Assembly (NCBI GenBank): GCA_028023455.1
Contig: JAQFVV010012420.1
Span: 6,963,194 to 7,027,193 of the forward strand
Direction: 5' to 3'
Source of the DNA: Epiperipatus broadwayi
Taxonomy: Eukaryota > Onychophora > Udeonychophora > Euonychophora > Peripatidae
Length of the DNA: 64,000 nucleotides
Made by a program: the position numbers and the translations under genes. Position 1 is the stretch's first letter. Every line of letters begins with the position of its first letter. The notes beneath the pieces are model-generated. The model was not told where the DNA came from and did not search any database. It saw only the letters and a list, made by a program, of their open reading frames with translations. Of this stretch, positions 50,081 to 60,176 are shown in pieces.

Positions 50081-50263
50081 TCACATGATCTCTATCTCAT
50101 AGCAGCACATAATTGTTATTAAACAATTCAAAACAAAGCAAAACTCTCCATATAGGCACTGGATAGGAATTTTATGCACAAGCCTTCTGGCATCCATTGA
50201 TTGCTCTTGTTGGCACAAGATGGCACTACTGTATGGAGAGTTTTGCTTTGTTTTGAATTGTTT
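50081..50263 (+). mobile_element. Hammerhead retrozyme-like element, family A copy 3 (inverted, no ribozyme)
   Basis: This 183-bp element is flanked by AACTATTACTTATA at 50067-50080 and 50264-50277, a perfect 14-bp target-site duplication. It begins with TCACATGATC like copy 2, runs into CAAAACTCTCC, then jumps to the inverted body (CACAAGCCTTCTGGCATCC and onward) and ends in TTTTGAATTGTTT. The junction removed the hammerhead entirely. It lies inside the LINE relic. Confidence 0.82.
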
Positions 50264-51233
50264 AACTATTACTTATACCTAGACAAATCGCGAAATAAAT
50301 AAATTGTTGGTAAACTAATAATATACTAATTGTTTGGAATAGCACAGTAATAATATTGATATTTAAGAAAGATGAAAACAAATTAATAGAAGTCTTTCAT
50401 CCGTTTTAAATAAGATCTTAACTAAACTCATTACAGCACATTTATAAATAACTTTTGCAAACAGATTTACCATATAAAAACAAATTCTTTTTTAGAAGTT
50501 ATTTTAATACATTAGATCTCACAAGTATTCAAACAAGTTATGGAAACAACAATGAGTATCATTTGCATTTGACTCTGGATTTGTAAATTGTGAAAAAAAA
50601 ACACTTGACTCTATAAGGCAGAAACTTAGGATATTGTCTAATTTTGAAAAATATTTATTAAAACCTTACAAAAGTAATTAAAGTATTATATGACACTAGC
50701 ACGATCAACAGTAATAAGACTAGATGATGTGATGATTTCATATATTAAAAAATTTTAAAACAATTTTATAGAAAATGTTTGTAAATTAAAATTGGAAGAG
50801 TATAAATAAAAGTAAATAGACTATTACATATGTTGTCGTTGTTTTGTAAACGAATCCTCAAAACTTTAATTTTTTTTACAAAAGTTATCATTTGACGTAG
50901 GATTAATAAATGATAAAAAAGACTGAACTAATAATGTTCAGTGTGTGTGTGTGTGAGGGGGGGATTACATAAAAATATAAATAAATTAAAAATGATAATA
51001 ATTAATTAATAATTTGTCAAATACACATATTTTGGACAGATTATTTATATATAATGTGTACTTAAAAGTTTCGAATATTGTAATTACAATATTATAAATA
51101 TTTTAAGTATAGATTATATTATTATTTGACTTTAGTTCACAGTTTTCTAAAATCAATTTGTAAGACTACTAATATATATAATAAATTAAAGTTGCCTAAA
51201 CTTCTTTTGTTGAAAACTACAAAGTTAAATAAT

Positions 51234-51498
51234 AAGTCAATTATTTTATATAGCGCGATGTTTATAAACTGTAATATTTAAACAGCATTAAACTGTTGCA
51301 TATGCGCTTTAGATTTTAACTATAAAATGAATGAATACTAACACTTCAAACACATGATAAAATCTTTGGAAAAGATAGAATGGAAAAGATAGAATCTTTT
51401 TCCCAAAGACTTTATCATGTGTTTGAAGTGTTAGTATCATTCATTTTATAGTTAAAATCTAAAGTGCATGTGCAACAATTTAATGCTGTTTAAATATT
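51234..51498. mobile_element. Inverted foldback element (~265 bp) with 13-bp target-site duplication
   Basis: The arms, about 105 bp each (51270-51385 and about 51390-51498), are nearly perfect inverse copies and meet around a short AAAGATAGAATGG-like centre. AAAGTTAAATAAT flanks the element at 51221-51233 and 51499-51511. Only the left side extends beyond the arms (about 36 bp), so, as in family A, one end is longer than the hairpin. I find no hammerhead core. Sequence is unlike families A and B. It could also fold as one long hairpin RNA. Confidence 0.75.
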
Positions 51499-51860
51499 AA
51501 AGTTAAATAATATATATTTATGTGCATGAGGTATATTTGTTGTACTAATGTTTACATATGGATCTGAAATTGGAATTTTTGATACAACAAAAAATTTCAA
51601 ACAGCCAGTGAAATCCGTATGCTGGGAATAAAAGCAAGAAATAATTAAAGCAAAATACATGAGTGACATAACAAATAGGTATCAATGACATCACTGAAAT
51701 GAATATAGGGTGCACGTATTGCTAAAAATAAAGGCAACTGACTGTCAACTAAAGATTGAAATTGATTTACCAAAATATTATAAAAACACAGAGAAAGATC
51801 ACATATGAAATGAAAGAAGATAAAGAAGTTTTCTGGAATGATTTGACGAAGAAAATTGAT

Positions 51861-52370
51861 CTATTAGCAAAACTAAATTAATGACAGAGGTATTTTTATG
51901 TTTAAGTGAATCGATAAAGATTGAAAGTGACGAAGATAATATACATTACTAATCCTAATATGTAAATGCCATATATATTTAATATCCTACATATTAGTGC
52001 ATGCAAATTAATTTTATCAATAATAATAATAATAATATATTAATCAATAATTTGTCAAATAAACTTCTACTTTTTTCATAGGTGTTGTAAGCTCTGGTTT
52101 TCTTTTACTTCAATGGTATAAATGTTATATATCATTATTTCTGTAAATACGTTTTTCTGTTTCTATTATCAAAAAAGGCTGATTTTTTTTACGGTTTTTA
52201 TTAAATTTTCAACGTTTTGATATATATGTATGTATATAGGTCATTTTCAAGATTTTTAATATATATCCGTATTAAATTTTAAAATTTCAATATTTTTATT
52301 AATAGAAACTTGAAAGTGTTCTTACAAAATAATACTGCATTAAAGTTATTTAATTTTTTTTTTTTTTTTT
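51861..52370. other. AT-rich non-coding stretch
   Basis: It has a short (AAT)n run near 52019-52036. Nothing else is supported. Confidence 0.55.
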
Positions 52371-52383
52371 TAAAGTTATTTAA

Positions 52384-52495
52384 TTTTTTTTTTTTTAAAG
52401 TGTCATAGCATAGGCTGGGACGCGAACCCGCAACCCAGGCAACTGCCTGCAAGTGCAAGACAGTCGCGCTGACCTCTCGACCACCAATGCAAGAC
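52384..52495 (-). mobile_element. tRNA-derived SINE, minus strand, with target-site duplication
   Basis: On the minus strand an A-box-like TGGTGGTCGAGAGG (52486-52473) and a B-box-like GGGTTCGCGTCCC (52429-52417) are followed by CCTATGCTATGACACTTT and an A run (poly-T at 52384-52396 on plus). AAGTTATTTAATTTTTT flanks it at 52373-52389 and 52496-52512, a target-site duplication that merges with the tail. A further copy of the target at 52343-52359 suggests local slippage. It is the same family as 9876-9982, with a ~12-bp internal insertion. The overlapping 72-codon frame is not a gene. Confidence 0.85.
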
Positions 52496-52512
52496 AAGTT
52501 ATTTAATTTTTT

Positions 52513-54699
52513 ATTTTTGTTAAAGTGACATAATAAAAAAAAAAAACCCGTTTAGGTTGATCATATATAAATACTTATGATTGCATAAGCTTAAATATGT
52601 AGAGCAATTAGATGTTGGCTTGCTAAATTTTGACTAAATTTTGACTATAGATAAATAATAAAGTATTTAAATATATGATTTGTTGTTTATAATGAAATAT
52701 GGTTTAAAAAAGCGCACCCATTTATTTAAATAAATAACGTATAAATGAACGATTTTAATAATAGCAATAATAATAATAATAATTATAAAATATGGGTATA
52801 TAATTTATTTTAATACAAATGACAAGATAATAATTATATGCTACAGAGTATATTCTAAGTTGATACTGCATGCTTTATTTGATTATAGACATTTTTTTAT
52901 TCAAAAGGGATTAGATAAATAGTATATAATGAGTACTTTCTAAAACTTAAATAGAAGAAATGTATATTGACTTAGTGTAGACATTTTCTCAGAAATCATC
53001 TGACTTATAATGTGTATTTTTATGTTGTTGATTAGATATACTTCTTTCCATATTGATGCAGCTAAATAAATTATACAAACAATTATGACATAATGTTATA
53101 TGATGATGCTAAGGCCATTTGATGGAGTCCAAAGAAGGTGAATAAGAGAATGATCTTCAGATGTAAAGATTAATTGTGATTAATAAATAAACAATATCTA
53201 ACAAAGAGCAACTACTATTATTTTGTAAAATAGTATGTTAGTTCTCAAGGGTTAAGTAGTAATTTTCAGCAGAAACAGACTTTTCTAGCTTCTAGTTTTT
53301 CTTCTACAGTCATTTAGTTAGTTTATGACCTAGCTTTGATGCACTTCTTATACCTTTATTTATTTCTCTATATTAACTGTGATGAGATTGTGTATTTGTG
53401 AAACCACATTTCTGTCTTTAAATGTATGCACAATATTCTCAATGCCAGCTCACTTTTTTACATTTATTATTAGCTCAAAATTTCAAGAATTAAGTATAAT
53501 AGACTGGCAGTCATGAGTTATCATCATTGTTTGAGCAGTACATCACTACTAAGTCAATTTAAAATTATTTGAGACAGGAGTTTTATTTGCCAAAGATAAG
53601 TATCTCTATTTTAAAAATTCACCTGACTATCATGGAAACAAAAAAGACCTAGAAAATATGGCCTGTTTCAGAGTGGCTAGGATATAATATCTGGAAAATT
53701 CCTTATTTAAATGATAAAAATAATATTATTGTTTAATATAAATAAAACAGGAAGCAATGGTAATACTAAAGTTAAATATTGCAAATTTAATTTTTCTATA
53801 TGTAGGCTTACTTGATATAAACTCTTCAAAATCAAAATGGATATCCCTGATGACTAAGGAATTGTTCAGATTTAAAATATTATATAGTTTCTTGAAGGAA
53901 GTTTTATAAAATAGATGAATTGTAATATATTTTTTAAAAGAGTAGATCAGTCAGTGAAAGTGGAATGCAAAAGGTTGAATTTGATGTAAAGTCCATATTA
54001 TTATCTTTTATTTTTGGAATTTATTGTTACTTCAATGAAAGGCTAAAAATGTTAAAGCACCATGGCATCAGTGATAATATTATTAGTTCCTATACATCCT
54101 AAAATCAGATTCAGGGGGAAATGTTTTTATTCACTAAAGCTAGTATTCAATACCATTATTTTTTTCTCATGAAGATATTAATGTATGTGTTTGGCCAAAA
54201 GTTGATAGAAATCTGAATTCAAATAGTCTATTGTTATTGGATTGTTGCACAATGTATAGATTGATTATCACCAACATATTGTTTAGGCAGGAGAAAACCA
54301 TTTTAAAAGATCATAGATACACACATACTCAAAATAATCACATTAAATAGATTATATTATAGTTGGGAGTCAGAATATAAGAGAAACTTATATTACATGA
54401 GTATTTACAAACTTAAAAATGAAGATTGTTGGGCCTATCAATGATTAATATGTAACAAGATTAAAATGACAACTACTTTTTCCAATCATATTCACAAGAA
54501 AATTGGTGTTTTTTTCTTTAAAAGTTTCTACTGCATAGTATTAAATTGCTAATTTGGATTTTCAAAATTGTCATATTAATGAGGGGTGGAAATGTCTTAA
54601 GGAAGGTGTTTTAGATGTTTATTCACATGTTCATTAAAATGAAGAAACTGGTTGGTTTTTATAACTAATAATTTAATTTTAAAAATAATATGGTTGGTT
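52513..54699. other. AT-rich non-coding stretch
   Basis: Near 54650-54715 a ~47-bp segment, TGGTTGGTTTTTATAA followed by TAATAATTT, is duplicated in tandem. No gene or RNA is supported. Confidence 0.5.
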
Positions 54700-56460
54700 T
54701 TTATAATTAATAATTTGATTAAAAAAATATGTAGCATTTGTTGCTGGACGTAATAATAAATTAAATATGGAACTTAATAAAAATATAAAGATTTTAGAGC
54801 AAAAGTTCCATAACTGACAAGAAGACTTAAAATGAATGGTGGATGAAAACTGCAAAGAAAATATAGACTTTCATTGATGGTAGTCATTTTAGATCATTTT
54901 TCTATGTTCTGAAAGTAACATGTGGATATTATATATCACAATTCTATTAAATTCAGAAATGGCACTTTCTTATGTTTTGATTACCTTTTGAAAAATAATA
55001 TAAGATTTAAAATGATAACATTTAATAGATTTATCCATTTTTTTCAATTCATTTAGATCCGAATACTTATATTCAGATTAGTAAAGTCGATTTTTTTTGT
55101 AATCTTAACAATGAAAAGCCTACAGGTCCTGATAAAATAGTTGGAGAAGCTTTAAATCATAGTGGTGATATTTTAATTTCAATATTATTGGAATTATTTA
55201 GAAATTAAGACTTTGTGAATTATGCCACTTAGTCTTAAAAGCATATTGTTTCAATATTGTAAAATAAAGAAAATAGACAAAATCATGATAATTAGCATGA
55301 CATATTATTATTTCACTATAGCAAAGATCCCTTCATAAATATTTGTATGAATGATTACCAGAGACTTAATGTAATTTAAATAATCAGGAAGGAGTTAAGA
55401 CCTGGTTTTGTTTCTAGGCAAATGCCAAAACACCAATTGGAACAAAAAGTGATTTATATATTACATTTATTAATATAGTCAAGACATTTGCCTCAATTAA
55501 TTTAACAGGTTTATGGCATTTTTTAATATATGCAGTATTCTTCTTAAACATTGTTTTCATTTTGTATGACAGTTGTTTTTGGAACTTTTTAGAAGCAGTT
55601 TAATGAAACAAGGAGGAAGATATTGATAATAGAATTTTAATCTGAATCAATTGGAACTGAAAAAAGATTTCATCATCTTGAAATTCTGAAGTAATATTAT
55701 GCTGATGATTGTGCTATTTTTCCAGTTCAAAAAATGACAGAATGTTCTTAATTTTTGGAATGTAATATATAAAGATTTCAGTTTAATAATTAATATTCAA
55801 AAAACTAAAGTTCTTTATCCCTCAACAACACATTTACTTTTAATGGTTTTCAACTTGAGCATATAAACCATTGTAAATATCTTGATAGTTTTATGAATAA
55901 AGAAATGAGATATGACACAAATTCCAATCTATTGCTGTTTTCATTAACAAGTCAAAAGATAGAGAATTTTTTGTCAGGAAAAAAATAACTATATGTAGAT
56001 CTGCTACTTTATGTAATTTAATGTATAAAAGTAAGACTTGGATAATATATTGATGCTAAAACATGTATTAAAAAAGTTTAACTTAATGATGATTCTTAAA
56101 AGTTTAAAAATACAATTAGTAAACCATAAACCAATCAGTATGTTATTCAACTTACTGGATAAAATACCAGAGAATTCACTATTGTGAAATAATATCTTTG
56201 GTGAAATGGACATGTTAAAAAATGAACCTTGCAATATCTTTAAAAAGTGTTTTGTAGTAAACATGAGCACAAATATTATCGAGAAGATATATTACAAAGA
56301 TTATTTCAAAGAGATTCTAAAGAGTGGCAATGTTGATTGTTTCGTTTAGAATATATGATAAAAATGTAATACATCGGAGGACTACAATTAGACTTCATAA
56401 CAAAATATTTTAGAAAAGGCCATTTTAAGCTAAAGAAATTAAAATATACAATCACAAAAT
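54700..56460 (+). pseudogene. Decayed LINE reverse transcriptase, plus strand
   Basis: The reverse transcriptase is recognisable in pieces. NEKPTGPDKIVGEALNHSGD at 55110-55170 matches the K..GPD.I..E.LK signature upstream of the palm. DIVKTFASINLTGLW at 55470-55515 stands for D..KAFD.IN...LW (motif A, the second Asp mutated). YADDCAIF at 55698-55721 is the catalytic YADD motif C, intact. MYKSKTWII at 56022-56048 is the LYGSETW box, and near 56190-56345 a WHGHVKK-like and RDSKEWQC-like sequence corresponds to the C-terminal W.GH..R and later Trp-rich region. Stops and shifts are frequent. The APE domain is not seen, so the copy is probably 5'-truncated. Confidence 0.72.
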
Positions 56461-58532
56461 ATCAAATAAACCCTAAAGCGAACCAACATAAGCTTCATAT
56501 TAGACAAAACCAGTTCTTCATCTTAGGCATATGAAGTTTTTCTTAAACTTAAAAGGGTTAGGTAGGAATATTATAATCACCATCTCAGTGATATGGTTTT
56601 CTGTTTATATCTTTATACAAATATTATTTCCAAATTTATTAAATAACAAATTTACATTTATCTTCTGAATATCATTATATAATGAAATATAGTTTAGAAT
56701 ATGGTTATTCAAAATATTAACATAGTGTACCAGAAAATATTAAAAATGAAATAAATAATTGTTATAATATTGGTTAACTATGACATGTTTCACCAATCAA
56801 TATTTTTTGATATCAATAATATATTTTATAACATTAATTTTGTGCATTTGTTCCATTATTATATTTTGGTATTCTTAAGTTAAATCGGCTTCTGGATGAT
56901 ACATACTAATATAAATTATCAGAACATTAGCATAATATTTATGAAATTGATTTCAAATGCCTAATATATGAAACTTTAAAGGTTATAACCTATGGAATCT
57001 TATTTTATAATTTGAATTATATAACTCTAATTATCAACACTTTTATTAAATACCTTGTTAAAATAGAATTGACATTGTAATTGGGTATTAACTTACTTAA
57101 TTGTAACTATCTGTTGCATTTGTTCAATGACTTTAGGATTATTTGACAGCAATACCTAAAAATAAAATGGATTGTGATAATGTCAGTTCTAGCTAAAATA
57201 TATAGTTATCAGCAACTCCAGTAAAAATCAATTTGTGATAATCAAAATTGTGACTTTACAAAAAATATTTTATATGCATGTGTGACTTGGGTTTTTGAGA
57301 AATTGAAAAATGCAAATTTAAACATAGTTTACTATTTATGTATAATTAAATTAAATATTTGTTTCTCAGTAATTATATGTTTCTTATATTAATCTTCTTT
57401 TGAATAAAATTGCTTTTTAGCAGAGAATTAGTCAAATGAAAATATACTAACCACAAACAGTAAATGCTTACAATTAAATGAAAAATATTTCTATTCCAAA
57501 ATTTTAGTATTATATCTTGTTATTTTGTAAGTAGAATTTTAATTTATTTAGTATCAATTTTTTATTTATGAAAATTTTGTGTACTATTTTTCTCTATAAA
57601 AATCCATTTTTATCATAAAACATTAAAAATGAAGACTTGCTTTGTTTATTTATTTCTCTTAATATACTTATTTTTAATTTTCAAAACTAATATACTAATT
57701 TTAGGATTACTTTTCATTTGTAAAGTTATGTTTTTTTAACTAATGATTTTAATCATACAAAAACTGAATGAAGAATACATTTTTAATTCAAAATAAAAAA
57801 ACAAAAATGATTACAGAATTAATCATATATGTTCTTTAAAACACCTTCATTAAAGAGATAATATTGAAAATTATTCCACAATAAAATTTTATATTGCAAA
57901 AATTATGTGGTGTATTGCATACACTAATCTATATAAGAGTTATCCAATAATTAAATGAGATATGTGATGACCCTTCTATTTTTCTATACTTAAGTTCAGT
58001 CCTTTTAGCTACCTTTAGACTATTTTTAACAGTTTTACATTCATTTGATGGTAAAACAGAAAAAAAAAATTTAAACATTTTAATGTGTCAGTATTGTATA
58101 AAAAACCTACAACAAATAAGCTAATAATTAGACCACCATGTCACTGATTGGTAATTTCATGTTCTTTCCACATGAGAGTGTATGAGAGCATTTGAGTGCC
58201 TGGTTTGAGATAAGGTTAGAAAGACAAGAATAAATGATGGCTATAGTATATATAGCAACTGGAGGGAGTAAAATTATAATGGAGTAAAACAGTAGCATAT
58301 ATGAATGCTTAGTTAAGAATATACAAAGTTTGAAAAAAAGGGGAAGAAAATAATAGTTATAGGGGATATGAATTGGCATATTGAAGAAATGTAGATAACA
58401 AGAATGGACAGCATTTGAAGAATTTTTGTCAGAGAGTGAATTTGAACATTGGAAACTTATTAAATATTTATGAAGGGAATTGTTATATATAGAGTAAGTT
58501 TAAAACAAACTCTTATGAAGCTTCAAAAATAC
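56461..58532. other. AT-rich non-coding stretch
   Basis: No supported feature is present. The 88-codon minus-strand frame at 56004-56270 overlaps the LINE relic, and the 83-codon frame at 58128-58379 has no motif. Confidence 0.5.
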
Positions 58533-58537
58533 CCTCA

Positions 58538-58579
58538 ACCTCAGACCGCGGTTTCTGCCTCTAGCATCATCAGTGAGGT
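58538..58579 (-). ncRNA. Type I hammerhead ribozyme, complete core
   Basis: The minus-strand core CUGAUGA is at 58573-58567. Stem II is UGC/GCA (58566-58564 with 58558-58556) and loop UAGAG. GAAA is at 58555-58552. Stem III is ACC/GGU (58552-58550 with 58547-58545) around GC. The cleavage triplet GUC is at 58546-58544, so the predicted cut is between 58544 and 58543. Stem I is ACCUCA (58579-58574) with UGAGGU (58543-58538), six Watson-Crick pairs, and CCU/AGG may extend it beyond an internal loop. Every invariant position is present and all three stems are fully paired. Its flanks match neither family A nor family B, so it marks a third ribozyme-bearing element whose limits I cannot see. Confidence 0.9.
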
Positions 58580-58682
58580 GCTAGGGAATAAAAATACTAG
58601 AACTAGTACTGGCATGGTAAAATAAAAAAAGTGGCAAATAGGATTTTAGGTAACAAAATTCAGAAAAATAAAAGTACTAGGG

Positions 58683-58697
58683 CAGTGGTTCTCAGCC
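58683..58697 (+). repeat. hAT terminal inverted repeat (one end)
   Basis: CAGTGGTTCTCAGCC is the typical Charlie/Buster-like hAT end (CAGTGGTTCTCAACC). Preceding bases TACTAGGG (58675-58682) would be one half of the 8-bp target-site duplication. The transposase relic on the minus strand at 60177-61665 fits as its internal part. The opposite end was not found. Confidence 0.65.
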
Positions 58698-59035
58698 ATT
58701 TCTAAAATATGGAACACTATTGTGAGGGAAATTTTCAGGTGAAACACTTACCTAAATTAAAATAAAATAAGCTTGTCATCAGTTTTTTAATTATAATTGG
58801 ACAGTTACTATTTCAAATCAATATTTATTGTTATATTTTATATTTATTGAAAAAATTATATTTATATAATTAAAAAATATATTAATCAAAAAAGCAAGTC
58901 ATATATAATGTGACATTACTTTTATATGCTTGTATTTACAAAAATGTAATACAGAGAGCATACCAATAACTCAACAAGCTCTTAATTGATAAGTGTGGTA
59001 TGAGAAAATATTGAAAATCTCTATCCAGAACCTTC

Positions 59036-59087
59036 CCATTTTCAGACCAACTGGTTTTGAGCTTCTGGCTCACATCATTGGAGAACT
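59036..59087 (-). ncRNA. Hammerhead-derived core, unit 1 (degenerate)
   Basis: On minus the order is AUGAUG, U, GAGC-CAGAA-GCUC, A, AAACC-AGUU-GGUC. Stem II and stem III are perfect and the GUC triplet (cut after 59045) is intact. C3 has become A, the A9 position is U and the G12 position is A, so the sheared A-G pair would be replaced by a U-A pair. Stem I pairs poorly. It is probably inactive. Confidence 0.55.
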
Positions 59088-59396
59088 AGAATATTTGGAC
59101 ATAACTCTGAAATTTTCGGACATGAAAATGTCTTCAAATCTAGCTATCTAACTTAAATAGCTATATGGAACTGAACTAAATTCAGATCTACCATATTTTA
59201 ATAGCCTCAGCATAGCCAAAACCTTAAAGGTAAAATTATAATAATCAAAAAAGCAAGTCATATATAATGTGACATTACTTTTATAAGCTTGCATTTACAA
59301 AAATGTAATACAGAGAGCATACCAATAGCTCAAACAAGTTCTTAATTGATAAGTGTGGTATGAGAAAATATTTAAAATCTCTATCTAGACTTCCCA

Positions 59397-59442
59397 TCTC
59401 CAGACCAACTGGTTTTGAGCTTCTGGCTCATGTCAGTGAACA
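59397..59442 (-). ncRNA. Hammerhead-derived core, unit 2 (degenerate)
   Basis: It reads CUGACAU, GAGC-CAGAA-GCUC, AAAACC-AGUU-GGUC on minus, 358 bp from the previous site (cut position 59403). The GUC triplet and stems II and III are intact; positions 8, 9 and 12 are changed and stem I is only partly paired (GUUCA against UGGAG). Confidence 0.55.
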
Positions 59443-59990
59443 ACTAGAATATTTGGACATAACTCTGAAATTTTCGGACATGAAAATGTCTTCAAATCCA
59501 GCTATCTAACTTAAATAGCTATATGGGATTGAACTAAATTCAGATCTACCATATTTTAATAGCTTCAGCATAGCCAAAGCCTTAAAGGTAAAATTATAAT
59601 AATCAGTTGGTCTGGAGATGGGAAGGTTCTGGATAAAGATTTTAAATATTTTCTCATACTGCACTTATCAATTAAGAGCTTGTTTGAGCTATTGGTACAC
59701 TCTCTGTATTACGTTTTTGTAAATGCAAGCTTATAAAAGTAATGTCATGTTACATATGACTTGCTTTTTTGATTATTATAATTTTACCTTTAAGGCTTTG
59801 GCTATGCTGAGGCTATTAAAATATGGTAGATCTGAATTTAGTTCAGTCCCATATAGCTATTTAAGTTAGATAGCTGGATTTGAAGACATTTTCATGTCTG
59901 AAAATTTCAGAGTTTCTACTTAAATATTATGTATGAAATAAGTGCTGGGTTTTGAATTGATATTTGAGATCTACTGTCCAAATATTCTAG

Positions 59991-60037
59991 CTCTCCACTG
60001 ATGTGAGCTATAAGCTCAAAACCAATTGATCTGGAGA
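59991..60037 (+). ncRNA. Hammerhead-derived core, inverted unit (degenerate)
   Basis: On plus it reads CUGAUGU, GAGC-UAUAA-GCUC, AAAACC-AAUU-GAUC. Stem I is perfect: UCUCCA (59992-59997) with UGGAGA (60032-60037). The triplet is AUC, allowed by the NUH rule. As in units 1 and 2, A9 is U and G12 is A. Loss of G12, the proposed general base, should abolish fast cleavage. Confidence 0.6.
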
Positions 60038-60176
60038 TGGGAAGGTTCTGGATAGAGATTTTAAATATTTTGTCATACCACACTTATCAATTAAGAGCTT
60101 GTTTGAGCTATTAGTATGCTCTCTATATTAATTAAAAAATATTTACAGAAAAAATAGTTTTACTCACATAATGCAT

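Larger units (their letters stand above)
48500..51860 (+). pseudogene. Decayed LINE, plus strand, with two nested insertions
   Basis: No frame survives, but translated pieces follow LINE order. At 49200-49300 VFYHLKILLGKFRFVKLK resembles the end of an APE endonuclease (SDH..V..K.R). At 50579-50630 FVNCEKKTLDSI corresponds to the F.D..KAFDS motif A of the reverse transcriptase, followed by VIKVLYDTST, matching the following LY helix region. At 51548-51583 MFTYGSEIGIFD matches the C-terminal LTYGSETW box, with a DVFWNDL-like end near 51830. Inverted elements at 50081-50263 and 51234-51498 interrupt it and are therefore younger. The part before 50 kb is much weaker than the part after. Confidence 0.55.
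58881..60129. mobile_element. Hammerhead-family array, family B: two direct units plus inverted unit
   Basis: Two minus-oriented units repeat with a period of 358-359 bp (unit starts near 58884 and 59243). At about 59603 the array switches to plus orientation for one longer unit (419 bp between hammerhead sites) and a partial unit that ends near 60129. AATTAAAAAATAT flanks the whole array at 58868-58880 and 60130-60142, a 13-bp target-site duplication, so all of it went in as one event. Each unit boundary carries a hammerhead-derived core. The inverted unit keeps about 60 bp that the direct units have lost and that also exist at 12.6-13.0 kb. The array sits in the 3' flank of the hAT transposase relic and is therefore younger than that element. 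Confidence 0.82.
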
